DNA of 64,000 bases. It comes from Candidatus Magnetocorallium paracelense. GTDB taxonomy: Bacteria; Nitrospirota; Thermodesulfovibrionia; Thermodesulfovibrionales; Magnetobacteriaceae. The notes beneath the pieces are model-generated. The model did no database searches, was not told the DNA's origin, and saw only the letters and a program-made list of their open reading frames with translations. The stretch covers positions 1-64,000 of the forward strand of contig JAREWP010000076.1 of the NCBI GenBank assembly GCA_029001845.1. The letters run 5' to 3'. Made by a program: the position numbers and the translations under genes. Below are positions 1 to 9,117 of this stretch, one piece after another. Position 1 is the stretch's first letter, and every line of letters starts with the position of its first letter.

Positions 1-37
1 CGAAAATCAAATCAATCAATTCAAACGGAGGAGTACT

Positions 38-1027
38 ATGGCAAGACCGGAAGCAAGAAAAAAAATGGGCTATTATCCCACCCCTGTAAGTACGATGAGA
101 TGCATAAAGAGTAAAATCAAACTACAGGCATCAGCAACTCTCATTGATCCCTGCTGTGGAGAAGGCCACGCACTGAGTCATATGGCTTATAAAGATGAAC
201 CGGAAAGAGCAGAGAGTTACGGCATTGAACCTGATACGCAAAGAGTGACAGAAGCCACCTGTCGTATTGACAACCTGTTGAGCGGAAGTATTTATGACGC
301 CATTATAAGACCACTTGAAAGCTTTTCACTTCTTTACCTTAATCCACCCTATGACTGGGAAAAAGGAGAGAGAATGGAGTTTCTCTTTTTAAAACAGAGT
401 CATAAATGGCTACAAAAGGGCGGAGTACTTGTTTACCTCGTACCGGAGCACTGTTTATCAATCAATAAAATCACTCACTGGATCGGAAGAAGGTATGAGC
501 ATATCAGAGTTTACCGCTTTACAAAAGAGGATTATCCCTTGTTCAAACAGGTAGCACTTTTTGGAATCAAAAGAGCAGTTGAAGCTGATGAAGGAGAGTT
601 TCCGAAAGGCTCATATCCACATATAGAGGACTCAGGTGATGATCTTATCTACACCATCCCGCCGGGCAAAGAGCCTGCCGTCTTTGAGTTAAAAGGAATC
701 AGTGAAAAAGATATTCACTCATATAAACCAGCAGCACTTCAAAATCTCTTTGAAGCGATTCATAGAGGTTCAGAGAAAAGCGGAGTCAATCTGCTTTCCC
801 CCATATTTCCCCTCAGAAAAGGACATCTTGTATCCCTTCTGATGAGTGGCGTACTAAACGGAGATTTAAAGACAAAAGGAAATCATCTGGTATTTAAATG
901 CTTTACCGAAAGAAGCCGGTCAACGAGAACAGAAAAAGCCGGACAAACAACCAAAGAGATCACACTGGATACGTACATATCAGGAATCAGAGTGATCGAA
1001 AGGAGCAAATGGTATGACGTTTTATAA
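38..1027 (+). CDS. DUF6094-type SAM-dependent DNA methyltransferase
   Basis: Probable N6-adenine DNA methyltransferase of the DUF6094 type. The N-terminus MARPEARKKMGYYPTPVSTM resembles that family. A SAM-binding motif I (DPCCGEG, about residues 37-43) is followed by an amino-methylase motif IV (NPPY, residues 102-105). The start has a GGAGGAG ribosome site at 27-33. The 3' end overlaps the next gene by 14 nt, so the two are probably co-translated. No restriction endonuclease lies beside it, so an orphan methylase protecting or marking the mobile element is more likely than a restriction-modification system. The family is common on integrative elements and plasmids. The target site cannot be read from sequence. 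Confidence 0.8.
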   Translation: MARPEARKKMGYYPTPVSTMRCIKSKIKLQASATLIDPCCGEGHALSHMAYKDEPERAESYGIEPDTQRVTEATCRIDNLLSGSIYDAIIRPLESFSLLYLNPPYDWEKGERMEFLFLKQSHKWLQKGGVLVYLVPEHCLSINKITHWIGRRYEHIRVYRFTKEDYPLFKQVALFGIKRAVEADEGEFPKGSYPHIEDSGDDLIYTIPPGKEPAVFELKGISEKDIHSYKPAALQNLFEAIHRGSEKSGVNLLSPIFPLRKGHLVSLLMSGVLNGDLKTKGNHLVFKCFTERSRSTRTEKAGQTTKEITLDTYISGIRVIERSKWYDVL

Positions 1028-1556
1028 AAACAATAAGTCCCTGGTTCAAGTGATATACAGAGGCGTAACAGGCATATGCGATATGTCGCTTTGGGCAGGT
1101 AACTCAAATGATGACAAATCCGCAAACATCACTCTAATCAGCCTTTATGGTTCGGAAAGTCAGGTAAAAGCGATTTCAGCGGCAGCAGCCACAGGAGACG
1201 AAATCATTATAAAAAAAGACAAAGAGAGAGTCAGGCTCTACAAAACATACCAAAACCATATCAGAATAAAAACATGGCGTTTTGGCTACGGTAAGTACCA
1301 TGCCCTGATCTGGGATGAAGAGCTGATTACGGACTGTATCATATACAACCAGCCGGAAAAGGAGTTGGAAGCATGGCGGCGATTCCTGAAAACAAGAAGA
1401 ATTCCGCTTCTTGCAGAGTGGATCACCAGGATCGTATCTATCTTAGCTAATAATGGCTTGATCACAGAACTCAAAGGACACGGAATCAACGGCTGGCGCT
1501 GGAGAGCCTCAGATGATGAGGTGTGTGATTTGATCGTCAAAGAGGCGTTAATTTAA
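1014..1556 (+). CDS. hypothetical protein coupled to the methylase gene
   Basis: A 180-residue soluble protein with no motif I recognise. It starts inside the last codons of the methylase gene, which suggests translational coupling and a shared role. The middle is basic and aromatic (IRIKTWRFGYGKYHALIWDE); the C-terminal half is helical with several Trp. No membrane segment or signal peptide. A terminator-like hairpin follows about 60 nt after the stop. Confidence 0.6.
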   Translation: MTFYKNNKSLVQVIYRGVTGICDMSLWAGNSNDDKSANITLISLYGSESQVKAISAAAATGDEIIIKKDKERVRLYKTYQNHIRIKTWRFGYGKYHALIWDEELITDCIIYNQPEKELEAWRRFLKTRRIPLLAEWITRIVSILANNGLITELKGHGINGWRWRASDDEVCDLIVKEALI

Positions 1557-1618
1557 AAAAGCAACCACAGATTACACAGATTTCAACAGATTAAAAAAAG
1601 AGAATTTCAAAACTTTTT

Positions 1619-1661
1619 AAAAGGCATGCATGAGGATTACCCCTTCGGCATGCCTTTTTTT
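1619..1661 (+). terminator. terminator-like hairpin A
   Basis: Perfect 11-bp stem (1619-1629 with 1648-1658), an 18-nt loop containing a weak AGG/CCT inner stem, then a T-run. It follows the methylase pair and precedes the helicase start by about 105 nt. It shares the GGCATG/CATGCC stem core with the hairpins at 4035 and 5964. Confidence 0.75.
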
Positions 1662-1765
1662 GTACCCGTATTTGTGAACCATAGAGGAGAGAGAGAAAAA
1701 CTTATAAAACTCTGTGTTTTCATTTTTTTAACTCTGTGCTCTCTTGGTTAAAAAGGAGGTATCAA

Positions 1766-3955
1766 ATGGGAATTACCCTTAGAGAATTTATAGAGAAAAA
1801 CGGAAAGGCTCTTGGAGATAAGATCGAAAAAGTACTCACACCGGTGTATAATCCCCTTAAAACTGACTCGGTTGTGGAAACATACACTCATAAGATCAAA
1901 ACTCTCCAAAGAAAACCCTATCCCGTTCAGGAAGAGATAATTAAGGGCCTTGCAAAGGCGATTTATCATGAAAGAAGAGAGAGGCTATTTTTGTGCGGCG
2001 AGATGGGAACAGGCAAGACTTCTTTAGGACTCAGTGTTATTGCCATGTCGCCCAAACCCCTGAGGAGTCTGATCGTGTGCCCTGGACATCTGGTGCAAAA
2101 GTGGATGAGAGAAGCTACACTTACACTGCCCGACGTAAAAGTGTACGATTTGGCCGTTAAGAATGTGATTACCATACTTGACGCACTGAGGTCTGAACCA
2201 AAAGAGCCCGCGACACACGAAATCTGGGTGGTATCCAAAGAGCGAATCAAACTGAGCTACTCCTGGCGAGCGGCTTTCTGTGAGACCGTTAAAAGTAAGC
2301 TGCCCATATGTCCTGACTGCGGAGAAAAGCCCACAGGGAAAGATGGTGAAGTGCTTACAAAAAATACAATCACAAAGAAGCGCTCACACTGCCACTGTGG
2401 AAGCTCACTATGGCAGTCCTCACAGAAACTGAGACGTTACTCCCCTGCCGAATATATCAAAAAGTATCTCAGGAACAGATTCCAAATGGTGATACTTGAT
2501 GAAATTCATGAGTATAAAGCGGGAGACTCCCTTCAGGGTCACGCAATGGGACAGCTTGCCGCAAGCAGTCAGTACTTTATGGGACTGACCGGAACATTAA
2601 ATGGTGGCTTTGCTGACAATTTATTTTATCTCCTCTATCGCCTGGAACCTCAACGTCTCAAAGAGTTTGGCTACACAGGAGTGCTTCAGTGGCAGCGAAC
2701 CTATGGAACTATTGAAGAGATCCAGAATTTGGAAGACGAAGATCACAAATACGGAAGAGTAAAGCGTAAAAATGTGATTGTCAAAAAGAGACCGGGCGTA
2801 TCACCGGAAGTTATCGGCAAGTACTTTTTAGACAAGAGCTGCTTTATCCGCTTATCAGACGTAATAGACGGCCTGCCCCCTTATGACGAAACGGTCGTGA
2901 CCATCAGTATGATCGGTACTCAGAAAAGGGAGTACAAAAAACTGAATGAAAAATTCAGAGAGGCAGTCAGAAAATACAGAATGAAGGCAAGCTCGTCAAT
3001 GCTGCAATCTCTACTGAGTTATCCTGACTCCTGTGTTGTTTTTCCTGAAGAGACAGAGATCAAAGCAAAGAGTGAAGAGGACAAAACCTACAGAGTACTG
3101 GCTCGAATAGAGGCTCCCAAAATTGAGACCAACACACTGCTTCCTAAGGAAAAGGAGTTGCTTGCGATTGTAAAGAGTGAGAAAAGCGAAAACCGAAAGG
3201 TCTTACTCTACCTCACATTTACAGGCACAAGAGATATGAGGAGTCGGATTAAAAACGTGCTGGAAGAGAGTGGTATTCAGGCAGGAATACTCCCTGAAAC
3301 GATAGAACCTAAAAAGAGAGAAAAGTGGATCAAAGAGAATGCCGATCATTTTGAGGTATTGATTACCAATCCGGAACTGGTGAAAGTGGGCCTTGATTTA
3401 ATTCAGTTTCCCACAATAGTGTTCTTCCAGGCAGGATACAATATCTTCACCTTAAGACAGGCGGCAAGAAGAAGCTGGCGTCTGGGACAAAAAGATGCTG
3501 TAAAAGTTATCTTTCTTACCTATAAAGATACCATGCAGGAACTTGCGATCTCTTTAATAGCCAAAAAGCTGGAAACATCACTCCTGGTGGAAGGAGACCT
3601 GCCGGAAGGACTGGCAAAGTATCATATCGAGAGCGGCTCTCTCTTTGAAGAGATGACAAAGGCTCTGGTAGAAGAACGAAAATATACGGGCGCTGAAACC
3701 GCATGGGCTAATTTCAGAAAGAAGGAGGTTGAGACCTCACTTGGAATTGGGAAAAAAGAGACAATCTTTACGGAAAAAAGCAACAAATCAGTGTCCTGTA
3801 CTATGCCCATAACCAAAACCACACTTACTGAAAACACAATGGTAAGCGTTACAGTGGTAGAGGGCAGGAAAAAGAGAGCTGCCTCTCTCTCCGTACGATA
3901 CGGTGATCTGGATAGGATATTTACAAACAAAACCGTACAGTTTGCTCTGTTTTAA
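1766..3955 (+). CDS. SNF2-type DEAD/DEAH helicase with zinc-ribbon insert
   Basis: Superfamily 2 helicase or translocase of about 729 residues. Walker A GEMGTGKTS lies near residue 80 and the DEIH box near residue 245. The motif VI region (QAARRSWRLGQKDAVKV) is SNF2-like. Between motifs I and II is a four-cysteine cluster (CPDC then CHC), a likely zinc ribbon for DNA contact. I place the start at 1766 because AAGGAGG lies just upstream; a longer reading from 1736 has no ribosome site. Probably acts in replication or recombination of the element with the SbcCD-like pair downstream. It could instead belong to a defence module, but no partner typical of one is visible. Confidence 0.8.
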   Translation: MGITLREFIEKNGKALGDKIEKVLTPVYNPLKTDSVVETYTHKIKTLQRKPYPVQEEIIKGLAKAIYHERRERLFLCGEMGTGKTSLGLSVIAMSPKPLRSLIVCPGHLVQKWMREATLTLPDVKVYDLAVKNVITILDALRSEPKEPATHEIWVVSKERIKLSYSWRAAFCETVKSKLPICPDCGEKPTGKDGEVLTKNTITKKRSHCHCGSSLWQSSQKLRRYSPAEYIKKYLRNRFQMVILDEIHEYKAGDSLQGHAMGQLAASSQYFMGLTGTLNGGFADNLFYLLYRLEPQRLKEFGYTGVLQWQRTYGTIEEIQNLEDEDHKYGRVKRKNVIVKKRPGVSPEVIGKYFLDKSCFIRLSDVIDGLPPYDETVVTISMIGTQKREYKKLNEKFREAVRKYRMKASSSMLQSLLSYPDSCVVFPEETEIKAKSEEDKTYRVLARIEAPKIETNTLLPKEKELLAIVKSEKSENRKVLLYLTFTGTRDMRSRIKNVLEESGIQAGILPETIEPKKREKWIKENADHFEVLITNPELVKVGLDLIQFPTIVFFQAGYNIFTLRQAARRSWRLGQKDAVKVIFLTYKDTMQELAISLIAKKLETSLLVEGDLPEGLAKYHIESGSLFEEMTKALVEERKYTGAETAWANFRKKEVETSLGIGKKETIFTEKSNKSVSCTMPITKTTLTENTMVSVTVVEGRKKRAASLSVRYGDLDRIFTNKTVQFALF

Positions 3956-4034
3956 AGCGCTATGACTTCAATAGGGCAAACAAAACAGGATGCGGTAATA
4001 CATCACTAAATGTAAATTTCAGTAGGTAACGAAT

Positions 4035-4077
4035 AAAGGGCATGTATCAGAGGGTTCCCCTCGGCATGCCCTTTTTT
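4035..4077 (+). terminator. terminator-like leader hairpin B
   Basis: Outer 10-bp stem (4035-4044 with 4065-4074) enclosing a 5-bp inner hairpin GAGGG/CCCTC (4050-4062) and followed by a T-run. It ends 31 nt before the start codon of the next gene, leaving little room for a promoter after it. Confidence 0.75.
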
Positions 4078-4108
4078 ATTTTATGAGATTAACAATTAGG
4101 AGTTTTTT

Positions 4109-4375
4109 ATGATGACTACCAGCATTGAAGAGGAATTGACCCAAAAGGCAATAGCAAATGGCTATGATCCAAAGCAGCTTATCTATTCTGTCACAATAAA
4201 TGACATTATAAAAGTTCTGGCTGACTGCATGAAAGAAGACGATTCATATAAGGTTGATGAACCCACAATGGGAAAGATATTAGCAAAGGTAACTACCAGT
4301 ATTGAAACAGCAGTACCCGCAGGTGATGTCGTTAAGAAAGCCTACCTGAATGAAGCAGATGACATGTTTCTATGA
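4109..4375 (+). CDS. small acidic hypothetical protein
   Basis: An 88-residue acidic protein with an AGGAG ribosome site 6 nt before the ATG. No recognised domain, signal peptide or membrane segment. Predicted mostly helical, with a repeated TTSIE motif near the start and in the middle (MMTTSIEEELT and KVTTSIETAV). Lies alone between a leader hairpin and a 337-nt repeat-rich gap. Confidence 0.55.
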   Translation: MMTTSIEEELTQKAIANGYDPKQLIYSVTINDIIKVLADCMKEDDSYKVDEPTMGKILAKVTTSIETAVPAGDVVKKAYLNEADDMFL

Positions 4376-4712
4376 AAACCTGTCATATCTATAAATTTAA
4401 AAAAAGCAGTCAGGTATAAGAGCTGTTAGCTATTAGCTTAAAGATTCCTGGAATTTGTTACTCACATTTGAGTGAATTGTTCTTTCGCTTATATTCAATG
4501 CGAAGCTTTGAATTTTCTTCGCTAACACCTAATACCTAACCAGGCGTAGCGGTCACCAAACACGATTCAAGGCATAAGGCAACAGGCATAAGGCATAAGT
4601 AAGAAAAATATTAGTGTTTTTTTGCGCACAATTTTATTTATAAGCGACTAACTGCTAACTGCTGTTTTTTAGGATAAATACAGCCAACCACACAGATTAG
4701 GAGGTATATCAA
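4376..4712. other. gene-free, repeat-rich gap before the SbcD-like gene
   Basis: Holds short degenerate direct repeats: GCTGTTAGCTATTAGCTT near 4421, tandem GGCATAAGGCA units near 4571-4600, and CTAACTGCTAACTGCTG near 4647. A 33-nt stretch at 4619-4651 recurs on the chromosomal side at 51824-51856 with three differences. No coding potential seen. An AGGAGG ribosome site near its right end serves the next gene. Confidence 0.6.
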
Positions 4713-5903
4713 ATGAAGATATTACACTTTGCAGATATACATTTCAGGCACGATCTGCTTGAGGAGATATGTAAGTGTACCGATTATATGATTGATAAAG
4801 CATCTGAACATAAAATTGACCTGGTAATCACAGCAGGTGATCTTTTTGATGAACGGCAGTCCTACGATTCACCGGTATTTTTAAAAGCTGTTGAATTTAT
4901 TCTAAAGCTTTGTAAGATAGCACCGCTGTTTATACTTAAAGGAACCAATTCACATGACGGCAACAGTTTGAAATTCCTGGAGAGTTTGTCACCGGAAAGG
5001 ATTTGTGTATCGGAAAGCATAGAGCAGGTGGTATTTGGAAACGGAAGGTTTGAAAAAAGTTCGGCCAACACAGATTCCGCAGATCTCATCATATCCTCTC
5101 TACCCTCTGTCAGCAAAGCGCAAATCGCATTAAACTTAAACGATCTGAATGAATCAAACCAAACCACTGTTGATCTGATTCGAGAAGTACTGAGAAGCTG
5201 GGCTGAAGTTAATCAAAATGTTGAAGTTCCGACCATTTTAGCAGGACACATCTCCCTTACAGGAGCAAGCTTATCAACAGGCCAACAGCTTATGGGAAGA
5301 GAGATTGAATTAGGAGCAGGAGACTTAAGAATGGCAGGCGCCGATCTGGTATGTCTGGGTCACATTCATAAAGCTCAAAGCTGGGGAGAAATATATTACT
5401 CAGGATCAATAACCAGGCTGAACTTTGGCGAAGAGGAAGAGAAGGGTTTTTGGATACATGAGTTTCACGGTAAGAAAGTCAACTCGCAATTCATAAACAC
5501 CCCTTCAAGAAGTTTAAAGACAATCGACATTGGAATACTGGCAGATAGTGAAAACATAACCGCTTTGTCTGATAAAGCGACAGACGTACAAGATGGTGCG
5601 GTTGTTAAAATCAGATATGAAGTGAGTGAAGAAAACGTACACAGTATAGACGAAAGTGTTTTAAAAAGCAAGCTGCTTAAATCCGGCGCTTCAGAGGTAA
5701 AGATTGAAAAAAGGGTTATACCGAAACAGAGAGTAAGGGCCGAAGGAATCACATTGCTTTCACCTGCTGAAAAGCTCAAACAATGGGGTGAGATAACAAA
5801 CACCCTGATCACAGACTCAATAACCAGGAAGCTCGATCTGCTGGTGGATGAGACAGATGTTATTCTGACAAATCAATACTCTGATTTATACAACATAAAT
5901 TAA
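4713..5903 (+). CDS. SbcD/Mre11-like DNA repair nuclease subunit
   Basis: Calcineurin-like metallophosphoesterase of 396 residues. Metal-binding motifs appear in order: DIH (8-10), GDLFDE (from 42), GTNSHD (77-82) and GHIHK. The third is the NSHD variant rather than plain GNHD; I recall this type from phage and plasmid SbcD-like proteins. An AGGAGG site precedes the ATG. It should form a nuclease with the SbcC-like ATPase encoded next, processing DNA ends or hairpins during element replication or recombination. Confidence 0.85.
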   Translation: MKILHFADIHFRHDLLEEICKCTDYMIDKASEHKIDLVITAGDLFDERQSYDSPVFLKAVEFILKLCKIAPLFILKGTNSHDGNSLKFLESLSPERICVSESIEQVVFGNGRFEKSSANTDSADLIISSLPSVSKAQIALNLNDLNESNQTTVDLIREVLRSWAEVNQNVEVPTILAGHISLTGASLSTGQQLMGREIELGAGDLRMAGADLVCLGHIHKAQSWGEIYYSGSITRLNFGEEEEKGFWIHEFHGKKVNSQFINTPSRSLKTIDIGILADSENITALSDKATDVQDGAVVKIRYEVSEENVHSIDESVLKSKLLKSGASEVKIEKRVIPKQRVRAEGITLLSPAEKLKQWGEITNTLITDSITRKLDLLVDETDVILTNQYSDLYNIN

Positions 5904-5963
5904 GCCACGGAATTGTATGGAAAAGATCCCGTAATTTCAAACATTAAGTGGCGATATTAACGT

Positions 5964-6006
5964 AAAAAGGCATACGACAGAGGTAATCTCTGCGTATGCC
6001 TTTTTT
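5964..6006 (+). terminator. terminator-like leader hairpin C between sbcD-like and sbcC-like genes
   Basis: Perfect 13-bp outer stem (5964-5976 with 5993-6005) with a 5-bp inner hairpin CAGAG/CTCTG (5978-5992) and a T-run. It ends about 22 nt before the sbcC-like ATG, and the ribosome site GGAGGAGAG directly follows. Any transcript reaching the gene from upstream must pass it. Confidence 0.8.
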
Positions 6007-6028
6007 GTTTCTATGGAGGAGAGAGATA

Positions 6029-8233
6029 ATGAGACCGTTATCAATAAAATTACAGGGTTTTAAAGGGATCAGTTCCGGCATAGGGAAAGAGGAGATAGAA
6101 ATCAACCTTTCTGATCTCCATGGCCTGGTAGCTGTAACAGGGCCTAACGGAGCAGGGAAAACCACTATTCTGGATAATATGCATCCCTTTAGAATCATGC
6201 CATACAGAGCCGGAGGCTATTCATCAAAAGCCTTTAGCTACTATAGTGAGTGTTATGAAAATAGTGTAAAGGAGTTTATCTTTCAAATCGGGCATACGAT
6301 TTATAAAAGCCTGATTATGATTGATGGCAGGAGAAAAAAACAGGAGGCTTACTTATATGAAAAAAACGAAGAAAACTGGCTGCCGCTCTGTGACGGTAAG
6401 GTGGATAATTACGACAAAACAGTCTGCTCATTAGTCGGCGCGTCTCAACTGTTTTTTACAACCGTGTTCAGATGTCAGGACGCTGTAAAGCTCAGTGATT
6501 ATACCAAAGGAGATATAAAGGATATCTTTATCGAGCTTTTGGGGATTGATTCATTTAAGCTGAAAGGACAAAGGGCTAAGGAAATCAGAGCTTTTTTACT
6601 GCAACAGCTTGAGATGATACAAAGGCAGGTAGAGAATCTGAAAGCAATCATTGTCGAATCTGAAAAAGCCAAAACAGAAGCCGGTGAAACAGAGTTAAAG
6701 CTCTCAGCGATAAAGTCACAAACTGAGGAGATAGAAAAAGCGCTGGATCGTAAAAGTACGGCTTTACAGACTCTTAAGTCGGAACTGGCCGTTTATGAAG
6801 CGGCAGTTAAGGAGAAAAAATCACTTCAACTGAAAGCATCTGAGATTCAAATGAGATGTGTAAGGCTTAAAGAGGTGATTGTCAAAGCAAAGGAGATTCG
6901 AACTGCCGTGGAGAGTGAAAAGAGTTATCTTACTGAATGTGAAAAATTGAAGTTGAGTTACACGGAAACAGACAAAGCGGTTAATACACTGCAAAGAGAA
7001 TTAAATACCCTCAGGGAAGTTGAGACTCAATTGGCGACTAAAGAGAGGATGCTTTCCGAAATCAGAGTCAAAAGAGAAAGCCAGCAGAAAGCTCTTAAAA
7101 ATGATCTCAGAAAAGCAAAGCATACCTCAGAACTGCTCCATAAGGTTCCCTGTGGAGATGAGTTACACGGTAAATGTGAACTTCTTAAAAACGCAGTAAC
7201 TGCCGGAGAGTCAATTCCAAAGCTGATCAAAGAGGTGCATCTGTCTGGCAAAGTGACGGAAGCTGAAAAGGGTCTTGCCAAAGAGATAACGGAGTTGATG
7301 AAAGGACGATCCAACACTGACATCAGACAACAGTTGGAAAACACCTTAAAGCATAAACAGGAGCTGTCAAATCTGATAGCAGAGTGTGAAAAGGTGTTAC
7401 TCAGGCAGAGAGAGCTGAGTAAAAGACTCCCTGAACTGGAACTGGCTGAAAAAACCCTTCCGGAATGCGAAAAGGAGCTTGCTGAAATCAACGGCAGGCT
7501 GGCTAAAATTAAAACCAATGGAGACCTTAACCAGAGGATTCAGTCTGCCTCAAAGGAGATTGCCACTTTGAAAAGCAGGCAAAAAAGCATTGTTCAGGAA
7601 GAATCAGAATTGAGAAAACATCTTGGCGCTAAAGAGGCTTTGATGAAGCAGGGAGTAACAGCATCTGCTGAGATGGTTACTGTTACTGAAAAAGTTGAAA
7701 CTCTCAAAAGAGAGATTTCCGAATGGTCCATACTGGAAAAAGCTCTTGGAAACGACGGAATCACAGCTCTTGAGATTGATGACGCCGGGCCTGCTATCAG
7801 CGTCATTACCAATGAGCTGCTCAACAGTTGTTTTGGATCACGTTTTTCCGTGCGCATAGATACGCAGGCAGTAAAGGCCAACAACAAGGGACTTAAGGAG
7901 ACCTTTGATATTGTGGTACTTGACAGTGAAAGAGATGAATCCAAATCACTGAAAAAAATGTCCGGCGGAGAGAAGACCTGGATTGAAGATGCGATTACAA
8001 AGGCGATCAGCCTTTTTAACGCAAGTAAAAGCGGTATCAGCTATGAAGCGCTCTTTACCGATGAAAAAGACGGGGCTCTGGACGCAAATCGAAAGAAAGA
8101 GTTCATCGCCATGAAGAAAAAGGTGCTTGATATCGGTAAGTACGATGTGGAGTTCTTTATATCCCAATCACCGGAACTCCATGAGCTGGCTGATCATAAA
8201 ATAGAGATTGGCCAAACAGTAACGATCTCATAG
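6029..8233 (+). CDS. SbcC/Rad50-like SMC-type ATPase
   Basis: ABC/SMC-type ATPase subunit of an SbcCD-like nuclease, about 734 residues. The N-terminal Walker A is GPNGAGKTT. A long Lys/Glu-rich coiled coil fills residues about 180-560. The C-terminal lobe holds the signature MSGGEK and the Walker B/D-loop region FTDEKDGALD. At the coiled-coil apex, in place of the usual CxxC hook, is CGDELHGKC (near residue 375), a C-x7-C pattern like the phage gp46 type. I chose 6029 because GGAGGAGAGAG lies directly upstream; the frame is open back to 5996, through the hairpin. Confidence 0.85.
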   Translation: MRPLSIKLQGFKGISSGIGKEEIEINLSDLHGLVAVTGPNGAGKTTILDNMHPFRIMPYRAGGYSSKAFSYYSECYENSVKEFIFQIGHTIYKSLIMIDGRRKKQEAYLYEKNEENWLPLCDGKVDNYDKTVCSLVGASQLFFTTVFRCQDAVKLSDYTKGDIKDIFIELLGIDSFKLKGQRAKEIRAFLLQQLEMIQRQVENLKAIIVESEKAKTEAGETELKLSAIKSQTEEIEKALDRKSTALQTLKSELAVYEAAVKEKKSLQLKASEIQMRCVRLKEVIVKAKEIRTAVESEKSYLTECEKLKLSYTETDKAVNTLQRELNTLREVETQLATKERMLSEIRVKRESQQKALKNDLRKAKHTSELLHKVPCGDELHGKCELLKNAVTAGESIPKLIKEVHLSGKVTEAEKGLAKEITELMKGRSNTDIRQQLENTLKHKQELSNLIAECEKVLLRQRELSKRLPELELAEKTLPECEKELAEINGRLAKIKTNGDLNQRIQSASKEIATLKSRQKSIVQEESELRKHLGAKEALMKQGVTASAEMVTVTEKVETLKREISEWSILEKALGNDGITALEIDDAGPAISVITNELLNSCFGSRFSVRIDTQAVKANNKGLKETFDIVVLDSERDESKSLKKMSGGEKTWIEDAITKAISLFNASKSGISYEALFTDEKDGALDANRKKEFIAMKKKVLDIGKYDVEFFISQSPELHELADHKIEIGQTVTIS

Positions 8234-8256
8234 CTATTAAAATCATACACAATCAG

Positions 8257-8302
8257 AAATCCCCCTGCCAGGAGTAAAATCCAGGACAGGGGGATTTTTT
8301 TT
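8257..8302 (+). terminator. intrinsic terminator after the sbcC-like gene
   Basis: An 11-bp stem (8257-8267 with 8287-8297) rich in G/C, followed by a run of eight T. It lies 24 nt after the stop codon. Confidence 0.85.
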
Positions 8303-8339
8303 AAGCTTTATTTAACATCTTTCATAAAGCCCAAAAAGT

Positions 8340-8575
8340 ACTTTACACTTTGTTTTATCTCGCAAAGGCGCAAAGAGCTCAAAGTTTTATGGTATGGTCA
8401 TGAATATTCTCTCACAGATATATTTTTCTTTGCGTTCTTAGCGTCTTTGCGGGAAACATTTTTTAATTTATTTGCTCTGCTATCTTCTTATTTGTAAACC
8501 GGGAAATGAAGGATGCACTTTATGCCCTTCTTTTTCTTTGTGCCTTTGTGTCTTTGTGTGAGAAACAATATAAGA
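8340..8575. repeat. inverted pairs of TTTGCG-type intergenic repeats
   Basis: Holds CGCAAAGGCGCAAAGAGC (from about 8359) and, in opposite orientation, TTTGCG-TTCTTAGCG-TCTTTGCG (from 8431), then CTTTGTGCCTTTGTGTCTT near 8537. Similar tracts occur near 39090, 57500 and 63365. These resemble the simple CTTTGCG/CTCTGTG repeats seen in many bacterial genomes. No coding potential. Confidence 0.5.
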
Positions 8576-8657
8576 AGATGAGCTGTCAGGTAAGCCGTAA
8601 CCCCTCCTACAGTAATACATAAGCATTAACTAATTTATGTAGCTTTTGCGAAAAGAT

Positions 8658-8707
8658 AACCCTTATCGAATTGCTCTTTGAGAGCTGTTTGTTTAAGGGT
8701 TTTTTTG
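8658..8707 (+). terminator. nested hairpin with T-run upstream of a small gene
   Basis: Outer stem AACCCTTA/TAAGGGTT (8658-8665 with 8694-8701) enclosing an inner hairpin GCTCT-TTG-AGAGC (8673-8685), then a T-run. The architecture matches leader hairpins B and C. Confidence 0.65.
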
Positions 8708-8724
8708 TTTATACCCCGGTCCTG

Positions 8725-8785
8725 CTCCTGTGGGGTTCATGGTCGACCAACATGTCTTAGACATGTAACCCCAACCTTACAGGAG
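8725..8785 (+). ncRNA. candidate multi-branched RNA structure in a leader
   Basis: Four nested or adjacent complementary segments are visible: CTCCTGT/ACAGGAG (8725-8731 with 8779-8785), GGGGTT/AACCCC (8732-8737 with 8767-8772), a small hairpin around GGTCGACC (8741-8748), and ACATGTC-TTA-GACATGT (8750-8766). Together they could form a three-way junction 37 nt upstream of the next start codon. It may be a leader regulator, but no known riboswitch class was recognised. Confidence 0.35.
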
Positions 8786-8821
8786 AGGCTGGGAGTCTGT
8801 TTTGATAAGAGGGTTTATAAA

Positions 8822-9037
8822 ATGGCAACTACTGTAAGAATGAGAAATTTCTCCGATCTTTTAAAAAGTATGCAACAAGGGAATTCCAGAGGTTCTGTAG
8901 ACCTGTCACCTGAAGAGGCTCTTCGAATTTTTGAAAAGGATGAGGTTTATAAGGTGGTTGAAGGTTTTAATGTCAATATTGGCTGGCTCCATGATCCTCA
9001 GGGTAACCTTGAAAAGGTGAGTGTTTACGTAAGGTAA
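8822..9037 (+). CDS. small hypothetical protein
   Basis: A 71-residue protein beginning MATTVRMRNFSDLL. The start at 8822 follows GATAAGAGGG; the frame is open back to 8678, but that extension runs through the leader structure and looks noncoding. Contains LSPEEALRIFEKDEVYKVV and a C-terminal beta-like segment ending VSVYVR. No family recognised. It lies between two leader hairpins. Confidence 0.55.
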   Translation: MATTVRMRNFSDLLKSMQQGNSRGSVDLSPEEALRIFEKDEVYKVVEGFNVNIGWLHDPQGNLEKVSVYVR

Positions 9038-9064
9038 AGAAAATCAAGAGGTTCATAAGCTTAG

Positions 9065-9099
9065 TGCAGGGAAAATATGCTTTTCCCTGCATGTTTTTT
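9065..9099 (+). terminator. terminator-like leader hairpin D
   Basis: An 11-bp stem (9065-9075 with 9081-9091), a 5-nt loop and a six-T run. The next ribosome site (AGGGGGG, about 9104-9110) and ATG (9118) follow at once. Confidence 0.8.
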
Positions 9100-9117
9100 A
9101 ACCAGGGGGGACTGTAT

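Noticed and set aside
38-1556. Restriction-modification system
   Set aside because: The methylase is clear but neither neighbour has nuclease motifs; an orphan methylase is more likely.
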